This document shows, piece by piece, positions 45,866 to 55,916 of a stretch of DNA of 64,000 nt (positions within the stretch are counted from its first letter, which is position 1; each line of letters begins with the position of its first letter). Under the pieces are notes generated by a model. It was not told the origin of the DNA, ran no database searches, and worked only from the letters and a program-made list of their open reading frames with translations. The DNA comes from Staphylococcus warneri (lineage in GTDB: Bacteria; Bacillota; Bacilli; Staphylococcales; Staphylococcaceae). A program made the position numbers and the translations under genes. The stretch covers positions 496,001-560,000 of the forward strand of contig NZ_LR134269.1 of the NCBI RefSeq assembly GCF_900636385.1, given 5' to 3'.

Positions 45866-47548
45866 TTATTTTAGTTCATCTTGAATTAATTGAGTTAAGT
45901 ATTGTAATGATTGGTTATCCTTATTGATGTATGGATTGTGATTTTTAGGAACCATATCATTTAATAAATCGCGTGTTAACAAATCAGCATCGGTATACCA
46001 AACATTAGATAAGCTTTTAATAACGTCTTTATAAACACCACGTTCTTCGACATATTCAGTATGATGCGGTGTGTATAGACACACATGTTTATCTATTGTT
46101 AAAGCATCAAAGATAATTGAAGAATAATCTGTTAAAACAACATCAGAAATAAGTAATAGGTCCTGTGTTTCAATACCTTTTTGGGGTAAAATCACGCCAT
46201 CAGGTAAATGAGCTATATGCTCGCTTTCAACGTGTCCTTTAAATATGACATTATATTTAGCTAATAATTGTTCTGAAATCGGTAATAATGCATCATCATG
46301 ATGGTCTGAAACCCATGTCGGTGCATATAATAGCACAGGTTTATTTAAATCACATTCCAATTCACGTTTAAGTTGTTCATGAAATGAAGACTCATCCAGT
46401 TTATTTAATAAATATTGTACTCTTGGATAACCAATTGGTAACACGTCAGTATGATGTGTTGGAAAAGCTGAATGGAACTTATCCATAGCTAGTTTAGAGT
46501 CACAAACTAAATAATCTTGTTTAGCTAATTTATTATATTTACGAGCTCTGTAATTATAAATATTTAAGTTTTGATTAGGTTCTCGACTATCTAAAAATAA
46601 CTTTTTAATTGGTGTACCATGCCAAAGTTGAATAATAGTACCATTAGGTTTGATGTTATCTGGTATATAGCTTTCAGTAACTACAACTCGAGCTGTTTCA
46701 ATCATCGCTTGGGTCTCTGAATCATCAGGCGATATAAAATGTGGTCCTTGTCTATCATTTGTCACAAAATAAGTTTTGATAGTTGGATTACGCTTAACAA
46801 AATAACTAAATAAATATTTAGAATTGCCACGATATCCATAATCAAAGCCAATAAAGACAACATGATCTTTCAATACCGTTGAATCTTTATCGTAGATATA
46901 ACTTATTTCTCTATGCTTTTTTAATGAATGGTTTTTAAATGGTTTGAACATCCATTTTGGTAATTTGAATTTTGTACTTAATAACACTGAATCTGAATAT
47001 CTTAAGTCACTATGGTCATCAAAAGTGAATTTAGGAAAAGGTACTTTTTGACGATGTTCATAAGCTAACGTATTTAAATAGAATTGATTGATTTTACTTA
47101 TATTATCTTTATCAATAGATGACCAAAGTTCTGTGCTTGTTTGCATTGGTGCTTTGAAATCATAGACGACATGTCCATCGACAGCAAGTTGGCCTTTTAA
47201 AATTGTAACTAAAGCTAAATCGAATATAGTTTCAATATTGAATTTTTCTAAATGCGACAAGGCTGATTTAATTTCAAAAATCACATTTGGATAATGATTA
47301 ATATTTTTCACCCAGTCTATAAAATCGATGGTTTCAAGCCCAAAATAACGGCAATCATTTAGATATGATTTGTCGATTGTATAATCAACAATGATTGAAG
47401 TACTTTTTAACTCTACAGCCTCGAGCATTTTTTGATGAATCATCATGTCATTCGAATAAGGGGCAAAATGAGTGTAGCCTTCATCTAAAGCTTTCGTGAG
47501 TTGAATATCTATATTTTCTAAATTAGTAATATTAATTTGCTTTATCAT
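45866..47548 (-). CDS. CDP-glycerol glycerophosphotransferase family protein
   Basis: The 560-residue protein has an N-terminal domain of unclear type (1-200) and a C-terminal TagB/TagF-like transferase domain with the motifs GTIIQLWHGTPIKKLF, LLYAPTWVSDHHDD and DVVLTDYSSIIFDAL. It transfers glycerol-phosphate or a similar polyol-phosphate to a membrane-bound glycan. It lacks the GT2 part of the protein at 42711, and the two could act in one pathway. Monocistronic on the minus strand. Confidence 0.86.
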   Translation of the reverse strand: MIKQINITNLENIDIQLTKALDEGYTHFAPYSNDMMIHQKMLEAVELKSTSIIVDYTIDKSYLNDCRYFGLETIDFIDWVKNINHYPNVIFEIKSALSHLEKFNIETIFDLALVTILKGQLAVDGHVVYDFKAPMQTSTELWSSIDKDNISKINQFYLNTLAYEHRQKVPFPKFTFDDHSDLRYSDSVLLSTKFKLPKWMFKPFKNHSLKKHREISYIYDKDSTVLKDHVVFIGFDYGYRGNSKYLFSYFVKRNPTIKTYFVTNDRQGPHFISPDDSETQAMIETARVVVTESYIPDNIKPNGTIIQLWHGTPIKKLFLDSREPNQNLNIYNYRARKYNKLAKQDYLVCDSKLAMDKFHSAFPTHHTDVLPIGYPRVQYLLNKLDESSFHEQLKRELECDLNKPVLLYAPTWVSDHHDDALLPISEQLLAKYNVIFKGHVESEHIAHLPDGVILPQKGIETQDLLLISDVVLTDYSSIIFDALTIDKHVCLYTPHHTEYVEERGVYKDVIKSLSNVWYTDADLLTRDLLNDMVPKNHNPYINKDNQSLQYLTQLIQDELK

Positions 47549-47888
47549 ATCGTTGACCTCTTTAGACTAAATTTATTCTTCCTATTTTATCACGTGAGTC
47601 GAATGAATACATCATGCGGCACTTATCTTTAATGAAAAAATCGTTTTCACATTCGAATACAATTTAAAAGAATGAGTGATTGAGAATATTATTAAATAAT
47701 TGAGAAAAACTATAAAAACAATGTTGTAATTTTAACTAGAAGATGATATATTTTAATTGTGAAAAAGTTCACAAGTAATAAATGAATATAATTTAATGAA
47801 AAGTCACAATCATAGATATTAATAATTTAATTTTTGATATAAATCTAGCTAGAGACAACAAAATTTATAGTAAAGGAAGAGTCAAGCT
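47549..47888. other. Intergenic region upstream of lctP containing a Rex site
   Basis: The only recognised element is the Rex operator at 47757-47774. The remaining AT-rich sequence must hold the promoters of the divergent CDP-glycerol transferase gene and lctP. Confidence 0.6.
47757..47774. promoter_or_regulatory. Rex operator upstream of lctP
   Basis: TTGTGAAAAAGTTCACAA matches the staphylococcal Rex consensus TTGTGAAwwwwTTCACAA almost exactly and is a near-perfect palindrome. Rex leaves DNA when NADH rises, so lactate permease would be induced under low oxygen or fermentation, as reported for lactate genes in S. aureus. Confidence 0.88.
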
Positions 47889-49490
47889 ATGTTAGTAAAT
47901 TCATTCAATCCATTTGATAACTTAGTGTTATCTAGCATTATTGCTGCAATCCCTATTATTCTGTTTTTATTATGCTTAACTGTTTTTAAAATGAAAGGGA
48001 TTTATGCGGCAGTGACAACATTAGTTGTAACACTGTTAATCGCAATTCCGTTCTTCAAACTTCCAGTAGGTATTGCTTCAGGCGCAGTTGTGGAAGGTTT
48101 CTTCCAAGGTATTATTCCTATTGGTTATATTGTTATGATGGCAGTATTACTTTATAAAATCACACTAGAATCTGGTCAGTTTTCAACGATTCAAGATAGT
48201 ATCACGAGTATTTCGCAAGACCAACGTATTCAATTGTTATTAATTGGATTTTCATTTAATGCCTTTTTAGAAGGGGCTGCTGGATTTGGGGTGCCTATTG
48301 CGATTTGTGCATTATTATTAGCACAATTAGGCTTCAGACCATTACAAGCTGCTATGTTATGCTTAGTTGCAAACGCGGCTTCAGGTGCATTTGGAGCTAT
48401 TGGTATACCAGTTGGTGTTATAGATACTTTACATTTACCTGGTGATGTATCAGCTATGGGCGTTTCTCAAACATCTGTATTTACTTTAGTTATTATCAAC
48501 TTCTTCATTCCGTTCTTATTAATCTTTATCATTGATGGATTCAAAGGAATTAAAGAAACGTTACCTTCAATCTTAGTTGTATCAATTACTTATACTGTAT
48601 TACAAGCTTTATTAACCGTATTTAATGGACCGGAATTAGCAGATATCATTCCACCATTAGCATCAATGTTAGCTTTAGCATTATTCTCTAGAAAATTCCA
48701 ACCTAAACATACGTTTAGAGTTCAAAAAGATGTAGAACCTGAACCAGTTAAACATCACAGTGCTAAATCAATATTATATGCGTGGAGTCCATTTGTCATT
48801 TTAACGATTATAGTTATGATTTGGAGCTCACCATCATTCAAAAATTTATTCTTGCCTAAAGGTAAATTATCAAGCTTAGTATTGAACTTTAATTTGCCAG
48901 GAACATTTAGTGAAGTCGCACATAAACCAATCACATTATCATTGAACCTGATTGGACAAACGGGTACAGCGATTTTAATTACGATTATTATTACTGTATT
49001 AATGTCTAAAAAAGTTGGATTTGGTGACGCAGGGCGTTTATTTGGCGTAACATTTAAAGAGTTATGGTTACCGATTTTAACAATTTGCTTTATTTTAGCT
49101 ATCTCTAAAATTACAACATATGGTGGTTTAAGTAGTGCTATGGGTCAAGGAATTGCAAAAACAGGCGATGTATTCCCATTATTATCTCCAATACTAGGTT
49201 GGATTGGTGTATTCATGACCGGTTCAGTTGTGAATAACAACTCACTATTTGCACCTATTCAAGCATCTGTAGCACAACAAATTGGTACAAGTGGTTCATT
49301 ATTGGTCGCTTCTAATACAGTCGGTGGCGTAGCAGCGAAATTGATTTCTCCTCAATCCATTGCTATTGCAACTGCAGCCGTTAAAGAAGTAGGTAAAGAA
49401 TCAGAACTATTAAAAATGACTTTAAGATACAGTGTTGGATTACTTATCTTCATTTGTATCTGGACATTTATATTATCTGTGATATTGTAA
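47889..49490 (+). CDS. lctP: L-lactate permease
   Basis: The 533-residue protein of the LctP/LldP family has about thirteen membrane helices. Family signatures are NAFLEGAAGFGVPIAICALLL, ANAASGAFGAIGIPVGV and the C-terminal GSVVNNNSLFAPIQASVAQQIG. It moves lactate with protons across the membrane and lies two genes before mqo, with a GT4 gene between, the same lctP-GT-mqo neighbourhood known from S. aureus. The ATG follows AAAGGAAGAG; control by Rex is likely. Confidence 0.93.
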   Translation: MLVNSFNPFDNLVLSSIIAAIPIILFLLCLTVFKMKGIYAAVTTLVVTLLIAIPFFKLPVGIASGAVVEGFFQGIIPIGYIVMMAVLLYKITLESGQFSTIQDSITSISQDQRIQLLLIGFSFNAFLEGAAGFGVPIAICALLLAQLGFRPLQAAMLCLVANAASGAFGAIGIPVGVIDTLHLPGDVSAMGVSQTSVFTLVIINFFIPFLLIFIIDGFKGIKETLPSILVVSITYTVLQALLTVFNGPELADIIPPLASMLALALFSRKFQPKHTFRVQKDVEPEPVKHHSAKSILYAWSPFVILTIIVMIWSSPSFKNLFLPKGKLSSLVLNFNLPGTFSEVAHKPITLSLNLIGQTGTAILITIIITVLMSKKVGFGDAGRLFGVTFKELWLPILTICFILAISKITTYGGLSSAMGQGIAKTGDVFPLLSPILGWIGVFMTGSVVNNNSLFAPIQASVAQQIGTSGSLLVASNTVGGVAAKLISPQSIAIATAAVKEVGKESELLKMTLRYSVGLLIFICIWTFILSVIL

Positions 49491-49513
49491 GAATAAATTA
49501 AATAAGCATTTAA

Positions 49514-49548
49514 AAACTGATTCCTCGATGATCGAGAAATCAGTTTTT
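49514..49548. terminator. Terminator of lctP
   Basis: AAACTGATTCCTCGAT and ATCGAGAAATCAGTTT form the stem, followed by seven T; A-rich sequence on the left lets it also serve the convergent glycosyltransferase gene. Confidence 0.87.
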
Positions 49549-49576
49549 TTAGTACAAGATATTTAATGAATGAAAG

Positions 49577-50722
49577 CTAATTGAACATATTCATGAAGTC
49601 GTGATATACGGCTTCTGCAGAATATGATTGAAGTGTCTCATGTCCTTCTTGAAGAATGTGTTGTAGTTCATCATCATTATGCATCGTTAAATCGATACGT
49701 TTCGCAAGTTGTGATGTATCATCATGAGCAACTAAGTAACCATTCTTACCGTTTTTAATGATTGAATCAGGGCCAGTATTCCCATCGAAACTTATAACTA
49801 CGTTATCTTGTGCCATAGCTTCTAATATCACCATACCAAACCCTTCGTTTCTAGATGGTATGACAGTGATTTTACTTTGAGCTAACTTTTGATTAAGGGA
49901 TGGTGTGGCAGGATAAAGTTGTACGATATCTTTTAATTGATATTGGTCGATAAATTGTTTTAAATGGTCTTTCTCTTGTCCATCACCATATAAATGTAAC
50001 TCATAATTTAAATGTCTTAAATCATCTTGAATTAATCTGATACTTTCTAATAAGAGATCAAATCCTTTTTCGTATTCTAATCTGCCTGCTGCAAGAATAA
50101 TATTTTTCTTTTGAGCAGCGATGCGTTTATTATTAGCAATATTTGGTACGACATAAACAGGCGTTTTTAGTTTAGATTGATATATAGCTTGATCAGCTGT
50201 AGTCAACGTTGTCACTTTATTAACATTGCGGTAGGCATTAATGATTTGATTTTGGAATTTTTGATCATGTGCATTGAAATTCATATGTTCCATAGCAATG
50301 GTAGTAACATTTTTATTCTGATATTTAGCAATTAAGATATTGAAACTTGCCCTTGTACCAATTAGGACATCTGTTGATACACGTTTGATCGCTTTAATCA
50401 TCTTTTTCTCAACGTAACTCGAAAATTGATTTAATCCAGGTTCATATTGAGATATGCGTTTAGGCTTTAACAGGGGTGTATATTTTTTGATACGATTTGC
50501 TAAAATAGCATTGAAATGAGTTGGTTTTAAACGATAATCAACTAAAACTTGTACTTTGATATCTTTGTGTAATTTGAAATAGGGATGATCCTTGCCTCTA
50601 AAGACTGAAATAATCGTAACAGGATGACCCTTTTCAGCTAATGTGTTAGCTAGCTGCGAAATCGATTTAACTGTACCGCCCATGGCATAGATATTATGCA
50701 TGAAAAATGTGAACGACTTCAT
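49577..50722 (-). CDS. GT4-family glycosyltransferase
   Basis: The 381-residue protein has the two-domain GT-B fold of family 4. The N-terminal glycine-rich part is NIYAMGGTVKSISQLANTLAEKGH. The C-terminal nucleotide-sugar domain has AAGRLEYEKGFDLLL and PSRNEGFGMVILEAMAQ, with the E-x7-E retaining-enzyme motif. It resembles the glycosyltransferases that decorate poly(glycerol-phosphate). The acceptor may be the polymer made by the nearby CDP-glycerol transferases; this is inference from position. Confidence 0.88.
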   Translation of the reverse strand: MKSFTFFMHNIYAMGGTVKSISQLANTLAEKGHPVTIISVFRGKDHPYFKLHKDIKVQVLVDYRLKPTHFNAILANRIKKYTPLLKPKRISQYEPGLNQFSSYVEKKMIKAIKRVSTDVLIGTRASFNILIAKYQNKNVTTIAMEHMNFNAHDQKFQNQIINAYRNVNKVTTLTTADQAIYQSKLKTPVYVVPNIANNKRIAAQKKNIILAAGRLEYEKGFDLLLESIRLIQDDLRHLNYELHLYGDGQEKDHLKQFIDQYQLKDIVQLYPATPSLNQKLAQSKITVIPSRNEGFGMVILEAMAQDNVVISFDGNTGPDSIIKNGKNGYLVAHDDTSQLAKRIDLTMHNDDELQHILQEGHETLQSYSAEAVYHDFMNMFN

Positions 50723-51157
50723 TTGAACACCTCTTATGTTTTGTGAATTTTTAATTATTATATCATGACATAGTTTACAAAATAGATAAACGAATATGTT
50801 AAAATAGATATATTACCAATATTTAGAAAACATCTATTTGGTTGAAATATAGATAAATATTAATTTCAATTGAATTAACCTAAGATGATTAATTGTAATT
50901 ATATTGTACAATAGGTGATTGTATTCATTAAAATAGTCATGATATGGTACAATATAAAATGTTTTAAGTGTCATGTTTTAGGTAATGGATTGAGTGATTA
51001 TGACTAGATTTCATGAATAATAAAACTAAGACAAAATGATGTTTAGAAAAGAATAACATTATTGATTTTATTTTTTATCTAATTAAAAAGCGCTTTAATA
51101 TAAGTCTAGATCATTTGATGTTTCATTAATCAACTAAAAAGGGGGACTGTATTTGTT
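50723..51157. other. Intergenic region between the GT4 gene and mqo
   Basis: AT-rich and without a credible gene. AAAAAGCGCTTTAAT near 51084-51098 partly resembles a CcpA catabolite site (cre), which would fit carbon control of mqo, but it lacks several consensus bases. Confidence 0.4.
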
Positions 51158-52636
51158 ATGAGTACACAACATAGCAAAACAGACGTCATCTTAATTGGTG
51201 GCGGTATTATGAGTGCAACACTAGGAACATTATTAAAAGAATTAACGCCTGACAAAGAAATTAAAGTATTTGAAAAGTTAAATCAACCTGGCGAAGAAAG
51301 TTCAAACGTATGGAACAATGCTGGTACAGGGCATTCAGCATTATGTGAATTGAACTATACTAAAGAAGGTAAAGATGGATCTGTAGATATTAGTAAAGCG
51401 ATTAAAATCAATGAACAATTCCAGATTTCTAAACAATTTTGGGCATATTTAGTTAGAACAGGTCAGTTAGAAAATCCTGAAAACTTCATCCAATCAGTAC
51501 CACATATGAGCTTCGTAAAAGGTACTAACAATGTTGAATTCTTAAAACGACGCGTAGAAAGTCTTCAAAAAAATGTATTATTCGGTAAAATGGAAATTTC
51601 AGAAGATAGAAACAAAATTGCTGAATGGGTACCATTGATGATGGAAGGTAGAACAGATGATGAACCAGTTGCAATTACTTATGATGAAACTGGTACAGAT
51701 GTTAACTTCGGTGCCTTAACTAAAAAATTATTTAGTAATTTACAACAAAAGAATGTTGAAATTCAATATAAACATGAAGTATTAGATATTAAAAAACAAA
51801 GTAATGGGACTTGGTTAGTTGAAGTGAAAAATTTAACGAATAATCAAGTAACAACTTATGAAACTGACTTTGTATTTATCGGTGCAGGCGGTGCAAGCTT
51901 GCCATTACTACAAAAAACAGGTATTAAAGAATCTAAACATATCGGAGGATTCCCAGTTAGTGGCTTATTCTTAAGATGTAAAAACCCTGATGTGATTAAT
52001 CGTCACCATGCGAAAGTGTATGGTAAAGCTGAAGTGGGCGCACCACCTATGTCTGTACCTCACTTAGATACGAGATTTGTGAATGGTGAACGTTCACTAT
52101 TATTTGGACCTTTCGCAGGATTTTCACCTAAATTCTTAAAAACAGGTTCATACTTAGACTTAATTAAATCAGTAAAACCAAACAATATCATAACAATGTT
52201 ATCAGCAGGTGTTAAAGAGTTTGATTTAACTAAATACTTAGTATCTCAATTAATGCTTTCAAATGAAGAAAGAGTTGACGATTTACGTGTCTTCTTACCA
52301 AATGCTAAAGATGAAGATTGGGAAGTCATTACGGCAGGTCAACGTGTACAAGTGATTAAAGATACTAAAGATGCCAAAGGAAACCTACAATTTGGTACAG
52401 AAGTAATTACATCAGAAGATGGTACATTAGCAGCATTACTAGGTGCATCACCAGGAGCATCAACAGCTGTAGATATCATGTTTGACGTACTTCAAAGATG
52501 TTATAAAGATGACTTTAAATCATGGGAGCCAGCAATTAAAGAAATGGTACCTTCATTCGGTTTAAACTTATCAGAACATGAAGATGTATATCACGCAGTA
52601 AATAAAGAAATTGTTAAACATTTAAAAGTTAAATAA
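51158..52636 (+). CDS. mqo: Malate:quinone oxidoreductase
   Basis: The 492-residue peripheral membrane FAD enzyme oxidises malate to oxaloacetate and passes electrons to menaquinone. It has the FAD motif [16 protein letters not shown], the Mqo signature [37 protein letters not shown], and the C-terminal [18 protein letters not shown]. Staphylococci often have several mqo copies; this one is in the lctP neighbourhood. The ATG follows AGGGGGAC. It ends with a clear terminator. Confidence 0.93.
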   Translation: MSTQHSKTDVILIGGGIMSATLGTLLKELTPDKEIKVFEKLNQPGEESSNVWNNAGTGHSALCELNYTKEGKDGSVDISKAIKINEQFQISKQFWAYLVRTGQLENPENFIQSVPHMSFVKGTNNVEFLKRRVESLQKNVLFGKMEISEDRNKIAEWVPLMMEGRTDDEPVAITYDETGTDVNFGALTKKLFSNLQQKNVEIQYKHEVLDIKKQSNGTWLVEVKNLTNNQVTTYETDFVFIGAGGASLPLLQKTGIKESKHIGGFPVSGLFLRCKNPDVINRHHAKVYGKAEVGAPPMSVPHLDTRFVNGERSLLFGPFAGFSPKFLKTGSYLDLIKSVKPNNIITMLSAGVKEFDLTKYLVSQLMLSNEERVDDLRVFLPNAKDEDWEVITAGQRVQVIKDTKDAKGNLQFGTEVITSEDGTLAALLGASPGASTAVDIMFDVLQRCYKDDFKSWEPAIKEMVPSFGLNLSEHEDVYHAVNKEIVKHLKVK

Positions 52637-52645
52637 TATAGCGAA

Positions 52646-52689
52646 AGCGCCTCACTTATAAGTAGTTTACTACTATTAAGTGAGGCGCT
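52646..52689. terminator. Bidirectional terminator after mqo
   Basis: AGCGCCTCACTTA and TAAGTGAGGCGCT form the outer stem, with inner AGTAGT/ACTACT pairing. It separates mqo from the convergent DUF3021 gene. Confidence 0.88.
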
Positions 52690-52693
52690 ATTA

Positions 52694-53158
52694 TTAATGA
52701 TTAGAATTCATTTGGTAAATTTTTTCATTAATATTTTTGATTTCTCTTTTAGTTTTAAAGTAACTTATAAACCATATCAAGATGTAGATGCCTATAAAAA
52801 TAACGGTGTATGAAACTAAACTCATCATTTCTAAGGGGAACCAACCTGCTATGATTGCAAGGATAGTAAATGGAAAATAACTACAAATAAAATGAATAAA
52901 TGTAGATTTTGTAATACTCCAATCGGTAGCATTAAATATTAGACTATTAAATGAAAATAAAAGACCTATCAGCATCCAAATAGACATTGATATCAACATA
53001 ATGATAGGTTCTGAAAGATAATGGTAATAAATGGTTCCCATAGTTGAAGACGGTGACAATGGATGATAGTGTCCATTAGCATGGAGATAACTGAAAAAAT
53101 TAGATATCAATAACCCAATTATTAAACTAATGAAAAGTGACTTATAAATGTTTTTCAT
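52694..53158 (-). CDS. DUF3021 membrane protein, partner of the LytTR regulator
   Basis: The 154-residue protein has four membrane helices and a charged C-terminal tail, the layout of DUF3021. In streptococci such proteins (HdrM, BrsM type) hold a LytTR regulator inactive at the membrane. Here its start overlaps the stop of the LytTR gene by four bases, so the two are translationally coupled and very probably form one regulatory unit. Confidence 0.82.
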   Translation of the reverse strand: MKNIYKSLFISLIIGLLISNFFSYLHANGHYHPLSPSSTMGTIYYHYLSEPIIMLISMSIWMLIGLLFSFNSLIFNATDWSITKSTFIHFICSYFPFTILAIIAGWFPLEMMSLVSYTVIFIGIYILIWFISYFKTKREIKNINEKIYQMNSNH

Positions 53159-53628
53159 AATGATAATCTCTCCTTTATTGATTTTAAATATCTTCTAGAG
53201 GAATAAGTGTAATCATCGTCTAAGTTCTTTAAATACATACGTATTAATCCGTTTGCTTCTAACTGTAGTTTAATAATGGCATTTTGATTAACAATTTCTG
53301 ACTTAGATATACGAATAAAAGTGTTTGGGAGTTGTTCTTCTAACTCATATAGTCGGTATTTAGTATTGAAAACTTTGCCATTTGATATTGCTACAACATG
53401 TTTTTGTTGAGTACGGAAGCTAGTGATGTGTTCGATTTTTAGTTGGAATATATCTTCATTTAATTTGCCATTTATTTCAGTTAAACGATCAATGTCTTCA
53501 ACAGTTTGAATTATTTTTTGTACATTTTTATCCATTTGTGGTGAATGGATTTCTACAAATTGTTTCTGTTCAGTAGGGCTAATAAATAATTTTAATTGCA
53601 CAGTTGTAACCTCCTCTATATTAATCAT
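53155..53628 (-). CDS. LytTR-family DNA-binding regulator
   Basis: The 157-residue protein lacks a receiver domain. The LytTR domain fills the C-terminal half, with HVVAISNGKVFNTKYRLYELEEQLPNTFIRISKSEIVNQ and the end SSRRYLKSIKERL. The N-terminal 50 residues contain ERNA-like charged sequence. LytTR/membrane-protein pairs control competence or bacteriocin genes in streptococci; the target here is unknown and may include its own promoter. RBS GAGGAGG precedes the ATG. Confidence 0.87.
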   Translation of the reverse strand: MINIEEVTTVQLKLFISPTEQKQFVEIHSPQMDKNVQKIIQTVEDIDRLTEINGKLNEDIFQLKIEHITSFRTQQKHVVAISNGKVFNTKYRLYELEEQLPNTFIRISKSEIVNQNAIIKLQLEANGLIRMYLKNLDDDYTYSSRRYLKSIKERLSL

Positions 53629-53682
53629 TAAAACATAATAATTATTTGGAAAAGGATAAATAAAGATAAACGGTTAATATAT

Positions 53683-53726
53683 AAAGCTATGTGGTTATTA
53701 TCTTTGCTGATTGACCACATAGCTTT
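53683..53726 (-). terminator. Terminator of hssRS
   Basis: AAAGCTATGTGGT and ACCACATAGCTTT form a 13-base perfect stem just after the hssS stop at 53747 on the minus strand. Confidence 0.82.
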
Positions 53727-53746
53727 AATTCTTGATTTTGAAATTA

Positions 53747-55117
53747 TTATATATTTTTAGGCAAAATAATTGTGAAGGTTGTACCATCTTGATGGCTACT
53801 TGTAACATGTATCTTTCCGTGATGGAGTTGAATAATAGATTGTGTAATAGCTAGACCCAATCCGTTACTATTGTCATCTGTACTACGTTTGTAAAAGCGT
53901 TCAAACAAATGAGATTGCTCTGACGTGTCGATGACATCACCTTGATTTGTAACTTTTATTTGAATGCCTTGAGCTATTTGTTTCAATTCGATATTAATCA
54001 GTGATGCTTCATTTGAATATTTAATGGCATTGATAATTAAATTACTAATGGCCTGATGTAACAATCTTTCATTTCCTAGGAAATAAGTGGATTCTAAATC
54101 TGACATCAACATTAGTGATTTTTGGTCGATAGCGTAATGTTCATGTCGCACAATACGATTGATTAATTGATCGAGTTGAATTTGATCCGAGAAAGTTAAA
54201 TGCTGAGCATTATCGAGTTCTGATAGTAATAATAATTCTTTTGTAAGTTCACTCAACTGGTTTGTAATTTGATAGATATCATTTATGCTTTGTTGACGTT
54301 CGTTTTGATTCTTAGCATGTTCTAAATCTACTAATGATTGTCTAATGTGTGTGAGCGGTGTTTTAATTTCATGTGATACATTCTGAACAAAATGTTGTCG
54401 CATTTCATCAACTTGCTTTAAAGATTGACGCATCGTATCAAAGCGATATTGTAGTGTACCTATTTCATCTTGACGGGTCTGCTTGATAGGGGTGATAAAG
54501 TCTCCATTCATTAATCTTTCTGTGCCTTGTTTTAATTGTTTAACAGGCCTAACAATGGCATAGGTTGAAGCGATGACAAGTGAAATAGAGATTAATAATA
54601 ATAAAGTTAAGAGCACTGCTAAAAATAGTCTGAATTCACTAAATGTTTCTCCAATATCAGGGCGCATAAAGACAGCGACATTCTCGTGATGATTTTTAAA
54701 TTGTAATCCTACAGTATTATCTGTTTCATTATCGAAAAAGCCAGTTACAAAAAGTTCGAAAGGCTTATTTTTAATACCATGATATTCATTGCCCTTTAAC
54801 ACACTTTTAATATGATATTGCGATAAGTTATCTTTTCTAAATTTTGTACCATAGAATGTTTTCTTACCATCCTGATCAACTGTCATAATTTGATAATTCA
54901 TTTGACCAAGATGTTTAAAGTAATGATTAAGATGATTATTATGATTGTCACCCTCAAAATCTCTTGCTTCTTTTAACGTTGTCATGATTTTCGTATCATT
55001 AGACGCCTTTAAATTAAAATGGTAATAGATATTTGTGAAAATAAAACTAATAAAGGCACTGAATAATATGACGGTAATGGTATAAATAGCGATTCTGATA
55101 TATAACGTTTTAAACAT
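53747..55117 (-). CDS. hssS: Haem-sensing histidine kinase HssS
   Basis: HssS senses toxic haem at the membrane and phosphorylates HssR to turn on the HrtAB exporter. The 456-residue protein has a membrane helix at 8-30, an extracellular sensor region to about 160, a second helix at 163-187, a HAMP domain, HisKA with phosphoacceptor His249 ([15 protein letters not shown]), and an HATPase domain with [10 protein letters not shown] and [12 protein letters not shown]. Length and His position equal S. aureus HssS. Its start overlaps the end of hssR by 8 bases. Confidence 0.93.
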   Translation of the reverse strand: MFKTLYIRIAIYTITVILFSAFISFIFTNIYYHFNLKASNDTKIMTTLKEARDFEGDNHNNHLNHYFKHLGQMNYQIMTVDQDGKKTFYGTKFRKDNLSQYHIKSVLKGNEYHGIKNKPFELFVTGFFDNETDNTVGLQFKNHHENVAVFMRPDIGETFSEFRLFLAVLLTLLLLISISLVIASTYAIVRPVKQLKQGTERLMNGDFITPIKQTRQDEIGTLQYRFDTMRQSLKQVDEMRQHFVQNVSHEIKTPLTHIRQSLVDLEHAKNQNERQQSINDIYQITNQLSELTKELLLLSELDNAQHLTFSDQIQLDQLINRIVRHEHYAIDQKSLMLMSDLESTYFLGNERLLHQAISNLIINAIKYSNEASLINIELKQIAQGIQIKVTNQGDVIDTSEQSHLFERFYKRSTDDNSNGLGLAITQSIIQLHHGKIHVTSSHQDGTTFTIILPKNI

Positions 55118-55784
55118 GGTGTTCTACCTTATAACCTTGACCACGCACTGTCTTAATTGTCACGTTTGAATCTAATTGCTGTAATCGTTGTCGCAATCGT
55201 TTTATATGTACGTCAATAGTTCTTTCATCACCTTCGTAATCATAACCCCATATTTTTTCGATAAGATGTGTCCTAGAAAATATTTGCTTTTCATTTGAAG
55301 CTAATAGAAATAAAAGTTGAAATTCTTTGTTAGGTAATGTCATCGTTTTACCATTTACAACAACTTCCATATAAGCTTGATGTAAGGTTAAATTCCCGAT
55401 CGTTAATTTTTCATCCGTATGGATATGGTACCGACGTAAGACAGCCTTAATACGAAATATTAGCTCTTTTACTTCAAAAGGCTTAGTTAAATAATCATCC
55501 GTTCCACTTATAAATGCACGTTCTTTATCACTTAGTGCATCTCTCGCCGTTAACATAATAACTGGTAAATCGTAATCTTCTTTAATCATATGACATAATT
55601 CAAATCCATCCATTCCGTGCATCATAATATCCACGATTGCAATATCAACTTGATGATTATCAAGAAAATGAAGTGCTTCTTCACCATTGGTATGAGTATA
55701 TGTATGAAAATGTTCTCTTTCCAAATGTGTTGAGACGTAATTTAATATTTTAGGGTCATCATCTACAATTAGGCAACGATTCAT
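55110..55784 (-). CDS. hssR: Haem response regulator HssR (OmpR family)
   Basis: HssR binds a direct repeat upstream of hrtB and activates hrtBA on haem exposure. The 224-residue protein has a receiver domain with DDD8-10 and phosphoacceptor Asp52 ([10 protein letters not shown]), and an OmpR-type winged helix ending [17 protein letters not shown] start at ATG 55784 ([10 protein letters not shown]) since AAAAGGAGTG lies just before it; an upstream ATG at 55835 would add 17 residues and lacks a ribosome site. This gives the same length as the S. aureus protein. Confidence 0.93.
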   Translation of the reverse strand: MNRCLIVDDDPKILNYVSTHLEREHFHTYTHTNGEEALHFLDNHQVDIAIVDIMMHGMDGFELCHMIKEDYDLPVIMLTARDALSDKERAFISGTDDYLTKPFEVKELIFRIKAVLRRYHIHTDEKLTIGNLTLHQAYMEVVVNGKTMTLPNKEFQLLFLLASNEKQIFSRTHLIEKIWGYDYEGDERTIDVHIKRLRQRLQQLDSNVTIKTVRGQGYKVEHHV

Positions 55785-55846
55785 ATCCACACTCCTTTTT
55801 ACTTTATTATACAATGAATAAATTTTATAAAACAATGTATGCTTGA

Positions 55847-55865
55847 GTTCATATTCAGTTCACAA
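55847..55865 (+). promoter_or_regulatory. HssR-binding direct repeat upstream of hrtB
   Basis: GTTCATATT-CA-GTTCACAA is the direct repeat with 2-base spacer described for HssR in S. aureus, with the second copy slightly degenerate. It lies 52 bases before the hrtB start, between hrtB and the divergent hssR. Confidence 0.85.
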
Positions 55866-55916
55866 ATGTTCCTTATGATACAACTATCAACAAACACAGT
55901 ATAGGAGCGAGTATGA

